From a virus, in the IMG/VR virus record IMGVR_UViG_3300002460_000162, positions 1 to 23,717 of that record: a DNA stretch of 23,717 bases; one strand, given 5' to 3'. Positions 6,418 to 13,506 of the stretch are shown piece after piece (the stretch's first letter is position 1; every line of letters begins with the position of its first letter). The notes under the pieces are model-generated. The model made no database searches. It saw only the letters and a program-made list of their open reading frames with translations, and was not told the DNA's origin. Both the position numbers and the translations under genes were made by a program.

Positions 6418-7220
6418 GGGACCGTGATTACCTGTTCGCTGGCAACGCCATCAGCGAGGTGAAGGCCAAAATCCACAACCAGATCGTCGATCACTACAAC
6501 TGGATGGACGAGGCTCTGATCAATGCTCTGAATGACGGCAAAGACCCGATGGCGGTGACGCGCCTTTGGGGGCGCAATATCCGCGCACTTGGCGAAATGG
6601 CTGGCGAACTGTTACCGGACAGGCCGTGGCACGCGGCAAAGATGCGCGAGTTGACCGGCAATGCGAAGAAAGTGCTGAGATGGAAGGCTAGCGCTCTTAA
6701 CTTTAACCCCGACAGTCCAAATCTCGATCTGGCGCTATCGGGGATGACGCCGTGGAACGATGGTGAAAAGTGGATGCTGGCCGTGGCATTGCCTGCGCCG
6801 GAGCCATTCTCGTTCGCACGAGAGCATGGTGGCCCCGATGGCATCATTCTGATCGATCCGAAGACCGGTGAGGCGTCTGTTCTGGGTGATTCTAACCCAG
6901 CGCTGATCCTGCCTATCGAGACAGATCACCTCACCGTCCACACCGACGCCAGGCTATGGGCGCGGGACTTCGCGACGGCCCGCGTCGAGTGGCTGTTCGG
7001 GAAGTTCAACGCCGAGCGCGTTGCCAACATCACGCCCAAATGGACAGGGATGCCCCCCGCAGCGCTGCTGATTGGCGACCCTATCAAGGTGGCGTGGCCT
7101 AGAGGTGCCAACATCACGGTTGGAGAAGGCGTGGACGCCAAGGCCATCCAGAAGGCGATCTACGCCCAGTCCAGAACCAGCCGGGTGCATCAGTCACAGA
7201 AAATAAAGAGGGTGGCATGA
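6414..7220 (+). CDS. Unknown replication-module protein (268 aa), GTG start
   Basis: The GTG start at 6414 overlaps the VRR-NUC stop (GTGA), the same linkage used throughout this operon. The protein begins VRDRDYLFAGNAISEVKAK. The N-terminal ~100 residues are helical; the middle has short strands (WMLAVALPAPEPFSF and GIILIDPKTGEASVLG). The C-terminus is basic (SRTSRVHQSQKIKRVA) and could contact DNA. No family is recognised. It lies between the nuclease and the VapE-like ATPase, and the module has no recognisable primase or polymerase, so a priming or loading role is possible but unproven. Confidence 0.7.
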   Translation: MRDRDYLFAGNAISEVKAKIHNQIVDHYNWMDEALINALNDGKDPMAVTRLWGRNIRALGEMAGELLPDRPWHAAKMRELTGNAKKVLRWKASALNFNPDSPNLDLALSGMTPWNDGEKWMLAVALPAPEPFSFAREHGGPDGIILIDPKTGEASVLGDSNPALILPIETDHLTVHTDARLWARDFATARVEWLFGKFNAERVANITPKWTGMPPAALLIGDPIKVAWPRGANITVGEGVDAKAIQKAIYAQSRTSRVHQSQKIKRVA

Positions 7221-8413
7221 TGAGCACCAATGTCGTCGATCTCAATGCATGGCGTCATAATCTCCAGATGGGAGACAAGGGGCCGAAGCGAAACCTGACG
7301 AATCTAATGGTTCACCTGCGTAATCTCCCCAGCCTCGGGAAGACGATCAAGCTCAACGAGATGACCGGCATAACCGAGTGGCGCGGAGATCCAATCACCG
7401 ACACCGATTATGTCGATATCCAGATGATCATCGAGCAGGCGAGTTTCCAGCCGAACAAGAATGACATCCCGATCGCTGTGGCACGCATCGCAAAGGACAA
7501 CGCTTATCATCCGGTGCGGGATTATCTCGACGGCTTGCAGTGGGACAATGTGACCCGACTGGACCAGTTTTTGCCCATCCTTTTTGGCACGCCAGACACG
7601 CCATATGAGCGAATGATCGGCGTGAAATGGATGATTGGCGCCGTCGCGCGTGTCTATCAGCCGGGCTGTAAAATGGACAATATGCTTGTCCTGGAAGGCC
7701 CGCAGAACATCGGCAAATCGTCGGCGCTCGCGGCATTGTTCGGCCGCCAGTTTTTCACCGAAATGGTGAACGAACTCCGCGACCACAAGAAATTCATGGA
7801 ACAGATCGCCGGTAAATGGGTGGTCGAATTTGCCGAACTATCGGCCATCCGCCGCGCTGATGTCGAACTGGTGAAGGCCATAATATCGATGCAGGTCGAT
7901 CGATCGAGGATGTCCTATGGCCGCAACCCGGTCGAGAATCCGCGCCAATGCGTTCTGGCCGCGTCGGTCAATCCAAAGCACGACAGCGGCTATCTTACGG
8001 ACCCGACCGGCAATCGCAGGTTCTGGCCGGTGAGATGCTCATCGATCGACATCGCCAGATTGATACGGAAGCGCGATGATCTTTGGGCTGAGGCCGTCGT
8101 CAGATACCGCTCCGGCGAGAAATGGTGGCTGGATGACGACGAGGCGGGCGTGGCTGGAGGAGAGCAGTCCGAGCGCATGGCCGTCGACCCTTGGGCGGAT
8201 GTGCTTTCCGCCAAACTGGTCGCTGGGTACTCTTATACCTCAGTCGCTATTTTGACCGAAATGATCAAGGTTCCAACTGACCGCCTTGACCAGTTCCAGA
8301 AGACCCGCCTCGCTGATGTGATGACGTTTTTGGGGTGGAAACAGCATGTCGCGAAGCGCCGTGGCGACGGCGGAAACAGGGTCAGTGTTCGCGAGTGGAG
8401 AATGTCGGAATGA
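7217..8413 (+). CDS. VapE/VirE-family P-loop ATPase (probable replicative helicase)
   Basis: The 398-residue protein matches the virulence-associated E family: YLDGLQWDNVTRLDQFLP (103-120), Walker A GPQNIGKS (161-168), Walker B WVVEFAEL (201-208), the RMSYGR region (231-236) and the sensor-like TGNRRFWPV (264-272). In phages and satellites these SF3-like ATPases commonly act with a primase as replicative helicases. The usual N-terminal primase or Toprim domain is absent, so priming must come from another protein. Two start codons (7217, 7220) overlap the preceding stop. The iteron region begins 20 bases after the stop, which fits an initiator or helicase role at an adjacent origin. Confidence 0.88.
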   Translation: MMSTNVVDLNAWRHNLQMGDKGPKRNLTNLMVHLRNLPSLGKTIKLNEMTGITEWRGDPITDTDYVDIQMIIEQASFQPNKNDIPIAVARIAKDNAYHPVRDYLDGLQWDNVTRLDQFLPILFGTPDTPYERMIGVKWMIGAVARVYQPGCKMDNMLVLEGPQNIGKSSALAALFGRQFFTEMVNELRDHKKFMEQIAGKWVVEFAELSAIRRADVELVKAIISMQVDRSRMSYGRNPVENPRQCVLAASVNPKHDSGYLTDPTGNRRFWPVRCSSIDIARLIRKRDDLWAEAVVRYRSGEKWWLDDDEAGVAGGEQSERMAVDPWADVLSAKLVAGYSYTSVAILTEMIKVPTDRLDQFQKTRLADVMTFLGWKQHVAKRRGDGGNRVSVREWRMSE

Positions 8414-8700
8414 CGGTTTTTGCGATGAACCGATGTCTACACCATTTCGTCGCATTTTTGCGATTTGGCACTTACCTGTCTACGGGTTTTAGGCGAATTG
8501 TCTACGCCATTTTCCACACTGGCGTAGACACAAAAAAGCAAGCATTCCCAGCATCTTGCCCCGCTGTCTACACTGTCTACACTCTAAAAGACTATATAAA
8601 TAAAAGGGTGATTTTAAGGGCTCTAAGGGGATGGGTGTGGTCAGGTGTAGTCACCCGTAGACAGGGGTGGTCTATGCGCACGGAATATGGTGCAAAATGA
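8410..8700 (+). CDS. Questionable small ORF across the iteron region (96 aa)
   Basis: For: the frame starts with ATGA overlapping the VapE stop, has GGAG 9 bases upstream, and ends in a TGA that again overlaps the next start as ATGA, just like the real genes around it. Against: the iterons dictate much of its protein sequence (for example VYTVYT), its third codon positions lack the strong G/C preference of its neighbours, and the DNA carries inverted repeats and an AT-rich tract typical of an origin. It may be a non-coding bridge with an accidental frame, or a coupled small peptide spanning the origin. Confidence 0.3.
   Translation: MTVFAMNRCLHHFVAFLRFGTYLSTGFRRIVYAIFHTGVDTKKQAFPASCPAVYTVYTLKDYINKRVILRALRGWVWSGVVTRRQGWSMRTEYGAK
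8499..8530. repeat. Perfect 10-base inverted repeat around a DnaA-box-like site
   Basis: TGTCTACGCC (8499-8508) and GGCGTAGACA (8521-8530) are perfect inverted copies separated by 12 bases. There is no T-run after either side, so it does not look like an intrinsic terminator. Confidence 0.8.
8565..8582. repeat. Tandem direct repeat of the iteron TGTCTACAC
   Basis: Two abutting copies of the 9-mer TGTCTACAC (8565-8573 and 8574-8582) stand directly before an AT-rich tract. The same 9-mer occurs once more at 8434-8442. Abutting iterons next to an AT-rich segment are typical of initiator-binding sites. Confidence 0.85.
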
Positions 8701-8861
8701 CCCTCCCCCTCACCGACTACATCACCGCCCTGATGCGCCAACCACGAGAAAAGCTCGCACGCATCAATCCCGACAAGGCGGCGGCCCATTACGGCATCAG
8801 GCCGGACGTCGCGGAATATTATCTCAGGCAGGAACACATGCGCAGGAGGGCAGCACGATGA
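8697..8861 (+). CDS. Small hypothetical protein (54 aa)
   Basis: ATG 8697 gives a 54-residue, mostly helical, basic protein (MTLPLTDYITALMRQPREKL at the start, ending in MRRRAAR). The segment AAAHYGIRPDVAEYYLRQE may be a short helix-turn-helix. It overlaps the next gene as ATGA (8858-8861), which supports a real coding unit. A longer frame from 8667 is possible but has no better ribosome site. Adjacent to the candidate origin, it could be an accessory DNA-binding peptide. Function unknown. Confidence 0.6.
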   Translation: MTLPLTDYITALMRQPREKLARINPDKAAAHYGIRPDVAEYYLRQEHMRRRAAR

Positions 8862-9373
8862 ACGCATTACAGACGATCGAACCAGATCAGGTTTTTGAGG
8901 GATGGGTCGAGGCCGGCCGATCACTGGCCAATCAACGCCGCAACGTCGACTGGCAGATCGGCGACTGGATGGTCGAAGGCCGGGAGAAAGGATTCCTCAG
9001 TCAAGCCGGGTTCGATTTCCTATCCGAAAATCTCGGCATGACCCCAAAACGCCTGAAGGATATTGCTCGCGCCGCCGAAGCATTTCCCGCCCATATGCGC
9101 GACGCAAGCCTGAGCATTGACCACCACGCCAGCGTTGCCGACATCGAACCGCAACTTCGCATCGATTTTCTGTCACGCGCCAAGCAGGAGCACTGGACGC
9201 CTGAGCAGGTCAGGCATGAGGCGCACCATGCATCCGAACCACGCCAACTCAATCGCGGCCATGATGCCATGCTCGAAAGTTTCATCCGCCACTGGAACCG
9301 ACTTCCGCGTCCGGCCAGGCTTGAAGCCGCCGAAATGATCGCGCAAAGCCATGGGGACGAGATAGAGCCATGA
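8858..9373 (+). CDS. ParB/LmbU-like DNA-binding protein (171 aa)
   Basis: The pattern IGDWMVEGREKGFLSQAGFD, then LGMTPKRLKDIARAAEAFP, then SIDHHASVADIEPQ and WTPEQVRHEA follows the layout seen in LmbU-like and plasmid partition-related proteins: IGDWL..G, a helix-turn-helix with 'TL.....ARRF', 'LS..HH..VA.L.P', and 'W....LR.E'. This makes a DNA-binding helix-turn-helix protein likely. It lies directly after the iteron region and could bind it, or could regulate the late genes that follow. The start overlaps the previous gene as ATGA. The assignment rests on pattern memory. Confidence 0.6.
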   Translation: MNALQTIEPDQVFEGWVEAGRSLANQRRNVDWQIGDWMVEGREKGFLSQAGFDFLSENLGMTPKRLKDIARAAEAFPAHMRDASLSIDHHASVADIEPQLRIDFLSRAKQEHWTPEQVRHEAHHASEPRQLNRGHDAMLESFIRHWNRLPRPARLEAAEMIAQSHGDEIEP

Positions 9374-9410
9374 ATTTTACGATCTCAGCCACGTACAGAG
9401 ACAAAATGGC

Positions 9411-9418
9411 GTCCGTAG
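9411..9418 (+). repeat. Recurrent intergenic motif GTCCGTAG, copy 1
   Basis: The first of four exact copies lies in the 100-base gap between the last replication-side gene (stop 9373) and the first late gene (start 9474). A GATAAT at 9439-9444, 20 bases downstream, could be a -10 element. Its role is unknown; it may mark a late promoter or a module boundary. Confidence 0.5.
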
Positions 9419-9473
9419 GTATCGGAGGGCCAAGAGTTGATAATTGCGCTCTATGGGGCTCAGGAGGGCAAAT

Positions 9474-9692
9474 ATGAGCATAACGGTTTATTGCCGTCCG
9501 TACGAACCAGCGCCCGAGGGGTTCGCGTCACGCTTCGTCAAGGATGGATGGCGCGGCATCGAACGCTATTACGGCGCTCGTACCGACATCATGCTCCGGT
9601 GGCTCAACGAATGCGACAAGGAGCGTCTACGTACCCTGCGCCGCCGTTACATGCGGGGGGATGTGACGGCTTTGGAGGAGGTTTCGCCATGA
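9474..9692 (+). CDS. Small hypothetical protein upstream of the terminase (72 aa)
   Basis: ATG 9474 has a near-perfect AGGAGGG ribosome site (9462-9468) at 5-base spacing, the strongest in the window. The product (MSITVYCRPYEPAPEGFASR at the start) is rich in Arg, Tyr and Trp, with a basic helical C-terminus (LRTLRRRYMRGD). It ends in an ATGA overlap with the small terminase. It could be a packaging accessory or an HNH-less remnant, but no motif supports a specific function. Confidence 0.65.
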   Translation: MSITVYCRPYEPAPEGFASRFVKDGWRGIERYYGARTDIMLRWLNECDKERLRTLRRRYMRGDVTALEEVSP

Positions 9693-10201
9693 CGCCAAAG
9701 CAAGAGGCGTTCGTCCGCGAATACCTGATAGACCTGAATGCGACGGCCGCAGCACGCCGTGCTGGATACAGCCAGAAAAACGCTGATCGCATCGGCCCAG
9801 AGTTGCTTGGGAAAACTTGTGTAGCAGCCGCTATCGAAAAGGCTTTGGCCAAGCGCGCCGAACGCGCCGAAATAGATGCTGCCTATGTGCTGAAGCGTCT
9901 TGTTGAAATCGACGATATGGATGTGCTCGACATCATGGGCGAGGACATGACCCTGAAGCCTATTTCACAGTGGCCTTCGGTTTGGCGTCGATATCTCTCA
10001 GGCTTCGACGTTGCGGAGATGTTCAAGGGCCGTGGCGATGATCGTCAGATTGTCGGCATCCTGAAAAAGATCAAATGGCCGGATAAGGTCAGGAACCTCG
10101 AATTGCTCGGCAAACATGTCGGCGTGCAAGCATTCCGCGATCAGGTCGCGCAAACCGGCACGATCAATATCAACATCGGCTCGGAGGATGCGGAACTCTG
10201 A
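9689..10201 (+). CDS. terS: Terminase small subunit
   Basis: The N-terminus MTPKQEAFVREYLIDLNATA followed by AARRAGYS is the typical Terminase_2 (PF03592) beginning, with a helix-turn-helix that recognises phage DNA at the packaging start. The 170 residues are a usual length. The C-terminal part (residues ~100-150) also fits, ending in WPDKVRNLELLGKHVG, the common oligomerisation/end segment. The start at 9689 overlaps the previous stop as ATGA. It initiates DNA packaging with the large subunit just downstream. Confidence 0.9.
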   Translation: MTPKQEAFVREYLIDLNATAAARRAGYSQKNADRIGPELLGKTCVAAAIEKALAKRAERAEIDAAYVLKRLVEIDDMDVLDIMGEDMTLKPISQWPSVWRRYLSGFDVAEMFKGRGDDRQIVGILKKIKWPDKVRNLELLGKHVGVQAFRDQVAQTGTININIGSEDAEL

Positions 10202-11526
10202 CCGCCGTCCTCACCCCAAAACAACGCGAAGCAAACCGCCTCCTCGCCAGCCCCGCCCGCAACATCATGCTCCGGGGCGGTTCGCGTTCCGGCAAGACGT
10301 TTCTCCTGTGCCGGGCGATCGTGCAAAGGGCGATAAATGCGCCGAATAGCCGCCATGTCATCTTCCGTTTCAGGTTCAACCACGCGAAGACATCGATCTG
10401 GGCCGACACACTGCCCAAGGTCATCAAGCTATGCTTCCCGACGTTGCGGGTGCGGTTCGACAAGACGGATTTCTACGCTGAACTGCCCAACGGTTCGCAA
10501 ATCTGGATAGCCGGCCTCGACGACAAGGATCGCGTCGAGAAGATACTCGGATCTGAGTACGCCACCGTCTATTTCAACGAATCCTCGCAAATCCCGTGGG
10601 GGTCGATCGAGACCGCCATGTCTCGCCTTGCCCAGAAGTGCGCGCTGGCACCCGAGATAGCCAAGGCAACAGGGCGGACGGCACTCGCGCTCAAGGCATA
10701 TTTCGACTGCAATCCACCCTCAAAGCTCCACTGGTCCTATCAGCTTTTCCGGCAGAAACTGAAGCCAGGCACGAAAGAGGCGCTGGCCAACCCTGACGAT
10801 TACGCCGAGATGAAGGTCAACCCCGAGGACAACCGCGAGAACCTGCCGGAAGAATATTTCGACGTGCTCGACACCATGTCCACCGCCAAGCGCCTGCGGT
10901 TCAAGGAGGGCGAATGGGCGAGCGAGGTCAACAGCGCGCTCTGGACGATGGAGGACCGTTCCGCGCACGATGGCAAGCCTATCCCCGGCATCGACACAAC
11001 CCGCGTTGCCGAGCATCCGAAACTTCGCCGTATCGTCGTCGCGGTCGATCCATCCGGAACCAAGGGCGATGACACAGGCGATGACATCGGCATTGTCGTG
11101 GCCGGTGTAGGCATTGATGGGCGCGGCTATGTGCTGGAAGACGCCACCTGCCAGTTGAGCCCGGAAGGATGGGCGCGCCGGGTGATCGAGATGTACCGCC
11201 GATGGAACGCAGACAGGATCATCGCCGAACGCAATTATGGTGGCGCTATGGTCGCGGCCGTCATCAAGGCCGCCGACCGCTCAGCGTCGTACAAGGAGGT
11301 CGTGGCAAGCCGTGGCAAGGTCGTTCGCGCCGAACCGATTGCAGCGCTCTACGAACAGGCGAAGGTCAGCCACTGTGGCCATTTCCCGGATTTGGAGGAT
11401 CAGATGTGCAACATGACGGCTTCGGGCTACGTCGGTGAAGGCTCCCCCGACCGCGCCGATGCTCTGGTCTGGGCGCTGACGGAATTGATGCTCGATGGCG
11501 CTCGCCCATGGACCGACGCGCTTTAG
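10198..11526 (+). CDS. terL: Terminase large subunit, probable CTG start
   Basis: The packaging motor ATPase and nuclease has Walker A GGSRSGKT (residues 27-34 with the CTG start), Walker B/catalytic Glu in TVYFNE (E128), and RNase H-like nuclease acidic residues D284 (AVDPSG), D315 (LEDAT) and D421 (RADAL). The first ATG (10267) would put Walker A four residues from the N-terminus and drop a typical lead segment (LTPKQREANRLLASP). CTG 10198 restores it, overlaps the small-subunit stop as CTGA, and has GGAGG 10 bases upstream. No ATG, GTG or TTG is available nearby in frame. Length 442 aa is normal. Confidence 0.9.
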   Translation: MTAVLTPKQREANRLLASPARNIMLRGGSRSGKTFLLCRAIVQRAINAPNSRHVIFRFRFNHAKTSIWADTLPKVIKLCFPTLRVRFDKTDFYAELPNGSQIWIAGLDDKDRVEKILGSEYATVYFNESSQIPWGSIETAMSRLAQKCALAPEIAKATGRTALALKAYFDCNPPSKLHWSYQLFRQKLKPGTKEALANPDDYAEMKVNPEDNRENLPEEYFDVLDTMSTAKRLRFKEGEWASEVNSALWTMEDRSAHDGKPIPGIDTTRVAEHPKLRRIVVAVDPSGTKGDDTGDDIGIVVAGVGIDGRGYVLEDATCQLSPEGWARRVIEMYRRWNADRIIAERNYGGAMVAAVIKAADRSASYKEVVASRGKVVRAEPIAALYEQAKVSHCGHFPDLEDQMCNMTASGYVGEGSPDRADALVWALTELMLDGARPWTDAL

Positions 11527-11529
11527 CCC

Positions 11530-11537
11530 GTCCGTAG
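11530..11537 (+). repeat. Recurrent intergenic motif GTCCGTAG, copy 2
   Basis: An exact copy lies 3 bases after the large-terminase stop, in the 45-base gap before the portal gene. Confidence 0.5.
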
Positions 11538-11571
11538 CTTTCGCGCGCGCCAACAAGGCACCGTCCGCCCC

Positions 11572-13503
11572 ATGGTCACCATCCTAGACGCACGCGGAAA
11601 TCCCATCGCGCCAAGGTCCAACGTCGTGCGTATGCACCGCGATGGACTCGCCAATCTCGTCAGTGGCGCTGGGACATCGCGAGACCGCAGCATCTTCGAT
11701 CTGTGGTCGTTCATGGCGATGGATCAGCAGCAGCTAATGGCCGCCTATCGATCCAACTGGCTCGTTGGCAAGATCGTCGACATTCCGGCCGAAGACATGG
11801 TGCGCGAGTGGCGCAACTGGCAGGCCGAGAAAGACCAGATCGAGAAACTGGAGGAAGCCGAGCGCAAATTCGGCATCGTTGGCAAGGTTCAGTCCGCGCT
11901 CGCATTGTCGCGGCTGTGTGGTGGCGCCGCGATCCTGCTCGGTTTTGGCGATGTCAATCCGTCCATGCCGCGCCCTTCCAGTATCGGCCTCGACGCGCTC
12001 AAATACGTTCATGTTTTCAACCGTTTCGAACTGAGCCTTGGGGAGAAAAACAAGGACATTACGTCGCCATGGTACGGACATCCCCAATATTTCCGCATCG
12101 CCAGCGATTATCAGTCCGTCCCCATCCATCCATCGCGCATGGTCGTATTCCCCGGCGCGCCGGTCCCGAACATGGGCATGACGACATGGGAGGATCAGTT
12201 CTGGGGCGACAGCGTGATCCAGCGCGTCGACCGCGCCGTCAAAAACGCGGTCAAGGCCAACGACGGGTTCGCGCGCCTGATTGACGAAGCCAAGATCGAT
12301 GTCTACCGCATGGCAGGCTTCATGGAGCAATTGGCGGCGAATGAGGCCACCGTCCGCCAGCGCGTCGAATATACCGACGCGGGCAAATCTTCCCTGCGCG
12401 GGGTATTTCTCGACAAGGATGACGAGTTCATCCAGCGCCAGCTTACCCTGACCGGAATGCCGGAAATGATCGAGTGCCTGATGGCGGTCGTGGCCGGCGC
12501 CGCCGATATCCCAGCGACACGCCTGCTCGGTCGCGCCCCGCAGGGCATGAACGCCACTGGAGAGGGTGACGAGAAAAACTACCACACGATGATCCGGTCG
12601 AAGCAGCGGCTTTACCTCGCGCCGACCATCGATCGCATCGACGATGTGCTGATCCCGTCCGTTCTGGGCACTGATCCCGCCAGCATCAGCTACGTCTGGA
12701 ACTCGCTGGCGATCATATCCGACAAGGAGCGCGCCGAGATCGAGAACATGGAGGCGGATACCGTCTCGAAGATCGTATCGACCGGCCTCGTGCCCGATCC
12801 CGCGCTGTCAAAGGCTGTGCAGAACCGCATGATCGAATCGCAACGCTGGCCCGGCCTTGAACAAGCGATTGAGGAACTTCCGGACATGTCGTTTGATCCG
12901 GGCTCCGAAGACCCATCGGCTTTGACGCAACCGAACGGAAAGGAGGTTGATCCAACATCTCCCACGGCGCAGGGGCCGAGCGGAAGTCCGGCCCCTGCAC
13001 GTGCGGCGAATGACGCGTGGCTTGCCGATGCATCACCTCGCCCGCTTTACGTTCAGCGCAAGATCTTGAACGCCGCCGATCTGGTTGATTGGGCAAAGGC
13101 GAATGGCTTTGCGTCGACACTGGCGGCAACCGACATGCATGTGACGGTGCTGTACTCTCGCGCCCCGGTCGATCCGATGAAGATGGGCCGTGACTGGTCA
13201 GAGGACGAGAAAGGCCGGATTATCGTTCGACCAGGTGGCCCACGTGCCATAGAGCGCTTGGGCGAAAACGCCGTCGTGTTGCGCTTTGTCGCGCCGTCAC
13301 TCGAATATCGCCACCGCGATCTGATCGAGGCGGGCGGAAGTCATGACTATGACGAATATCGGCCCCATGTAACGCTGAGCTATACCGTTCCCGATGATGT
13401 TGATCTGGACGCAATCAAGCCATTCAACGGCGAACTCGTGTTCGGCCCGGAGATTTTTGAACCCTTGGATCTGGACTGGAAGGTGAAGGTCTCGGAGGAG
13501 TAG
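11572..13503 (+). CDS. Portal protein fused to an Acb1 anti-CBASS domain
   Basis: Residues ~40-440 are a DUF1073-type portal, the dodecameric ring through which DNA enters the head (AMDQQQLMAAYRSNWLVGKI and RLLGRAPQGMNATGEGD regions). A Ser/Pro/Gly linker follows (~443-485). Residues ~489-643 match Acb1, the 2H phosphodiesterase that cleaves cyclic nucleotide signals of bacterial CBASS immunity: LYVQRKILNAADLVDWAKANG (493 on) and the paired catalytic motifs H523-V-T525 and H599-V-T601, 76 residues apart. Both H-x-T motifs are intact. ATG 11572 lacks a strong ribosome site. The gene follows the terminase, the usual portal position. The fold is confident; the anti-defence activity is inferred from the family. 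Confidence 0.88.
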   Translation: MVTILDARGNPIAPRSNVVRMHRDGLANLVSGAGTSRDRSIFDLWSFMAMDQQQLMAAYRSNWLVGKIVDIPAEDMVREWRNWQAEKDQIEKLEEAERKFGIVGKVQSALALSRLCGGAAILLGFGDVNPSMPRPSSIGLDALKYVHVFNRFELSLGEKNKDITSPWYGHPQYFRIASDYQSVPIHPSRMVVFPGAPVPNMGMTTWEDQFWGDSVIQRVDRAVKNAVKANDGFARLIDEAKIDVYRMAGFMEQLAANEATVRQRVEYTDAGKSSLRGVFLDKDDEFIQRQLTLTGMPEMIECLMAVVAGAADIPATRLLGRAPQGMNATGEGDEKNYHTMIRSKQRLYLAPTIDRIDDVLIPSVLGTDPASISYVWNSLAIISDKERAEIENMEADTVSKIVSTGLVPDPALSKAVQNRMIESQRWPGLEQAIEELPDMSFDPGSEDPSALTQPNGKEVDPTSPTAQGPSGSPAPARAANDAWLADASPRPLYVQRKILNAADLVDWAKANGFASTLAATDMHVTVLYSRAPVDPMKMGRDWSEDEKGRIIVRPGGPRAIERLGENAVVLRFVAPSLEYRHRDLIEAGGSHDYDEYRPHVTLSYTVPDDVDLDAIKPFNGELVFGPEIFEPLDLDWKVKVSEE

Positions 13504-13506
13504 GCC

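Larger units (their letters stand above)
8434..8665. other. Candidate phage replication origin with TGTCTAC iterons
   Basis: Seven copies of TGTCTAC lie here, five forward (8434, 8477, 8499, 8565, 8574) and two inverted (ending 8530 and 8663); GTGTAGTCA at 8645-8653 is a one-mismatch inverted eighth. They form nested inverted repeats: CCTGTCTACGGG (8475-8486) pairs with 8654-8665, and TGTCTACGCC (8499-8508) pairs with 8521-8530. The inner loop contains TTTTCCACA (8510-8518), one base from the DnaA box TTATCCACA. An AT-rich tract (8585-8615) follows two tandem iterons. The position just after the VapE-like gene supports an origin. A regulatory region is the alternative. Confidence 0.6.

Noticed and set aside
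8450-8463. TCGCA-N4-TGCGA resembling the repressor operators
   Set aside because: The spacer is 4 bases, not 3, and the outer T/A pair is missing, so it is not a proper match. It may be chance within the iteron region.
8499-8530. Inverted repeat as an intrinsic terminator after vapE
   Set aside because: No T-run follows the stem in either direction, and its arms are iterons, so an origin element is more likely.
11734-12585. Long leftward frame of 283 codons opposite the portal
   Set aside because: Antisense shadow of the portal reading frame with no family pattern of its own.
12938-12953. Strong ribosome-site-like AAAGGAGGTTGATCC in the portal-Acb1 linker, which could start a free Acb1
   Set aside because: No in-frame ATG, GTG or TTG lies at a suitable distance downstream. 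It is more likely a coincidence of Lys-Glu-Val-Asp codons.
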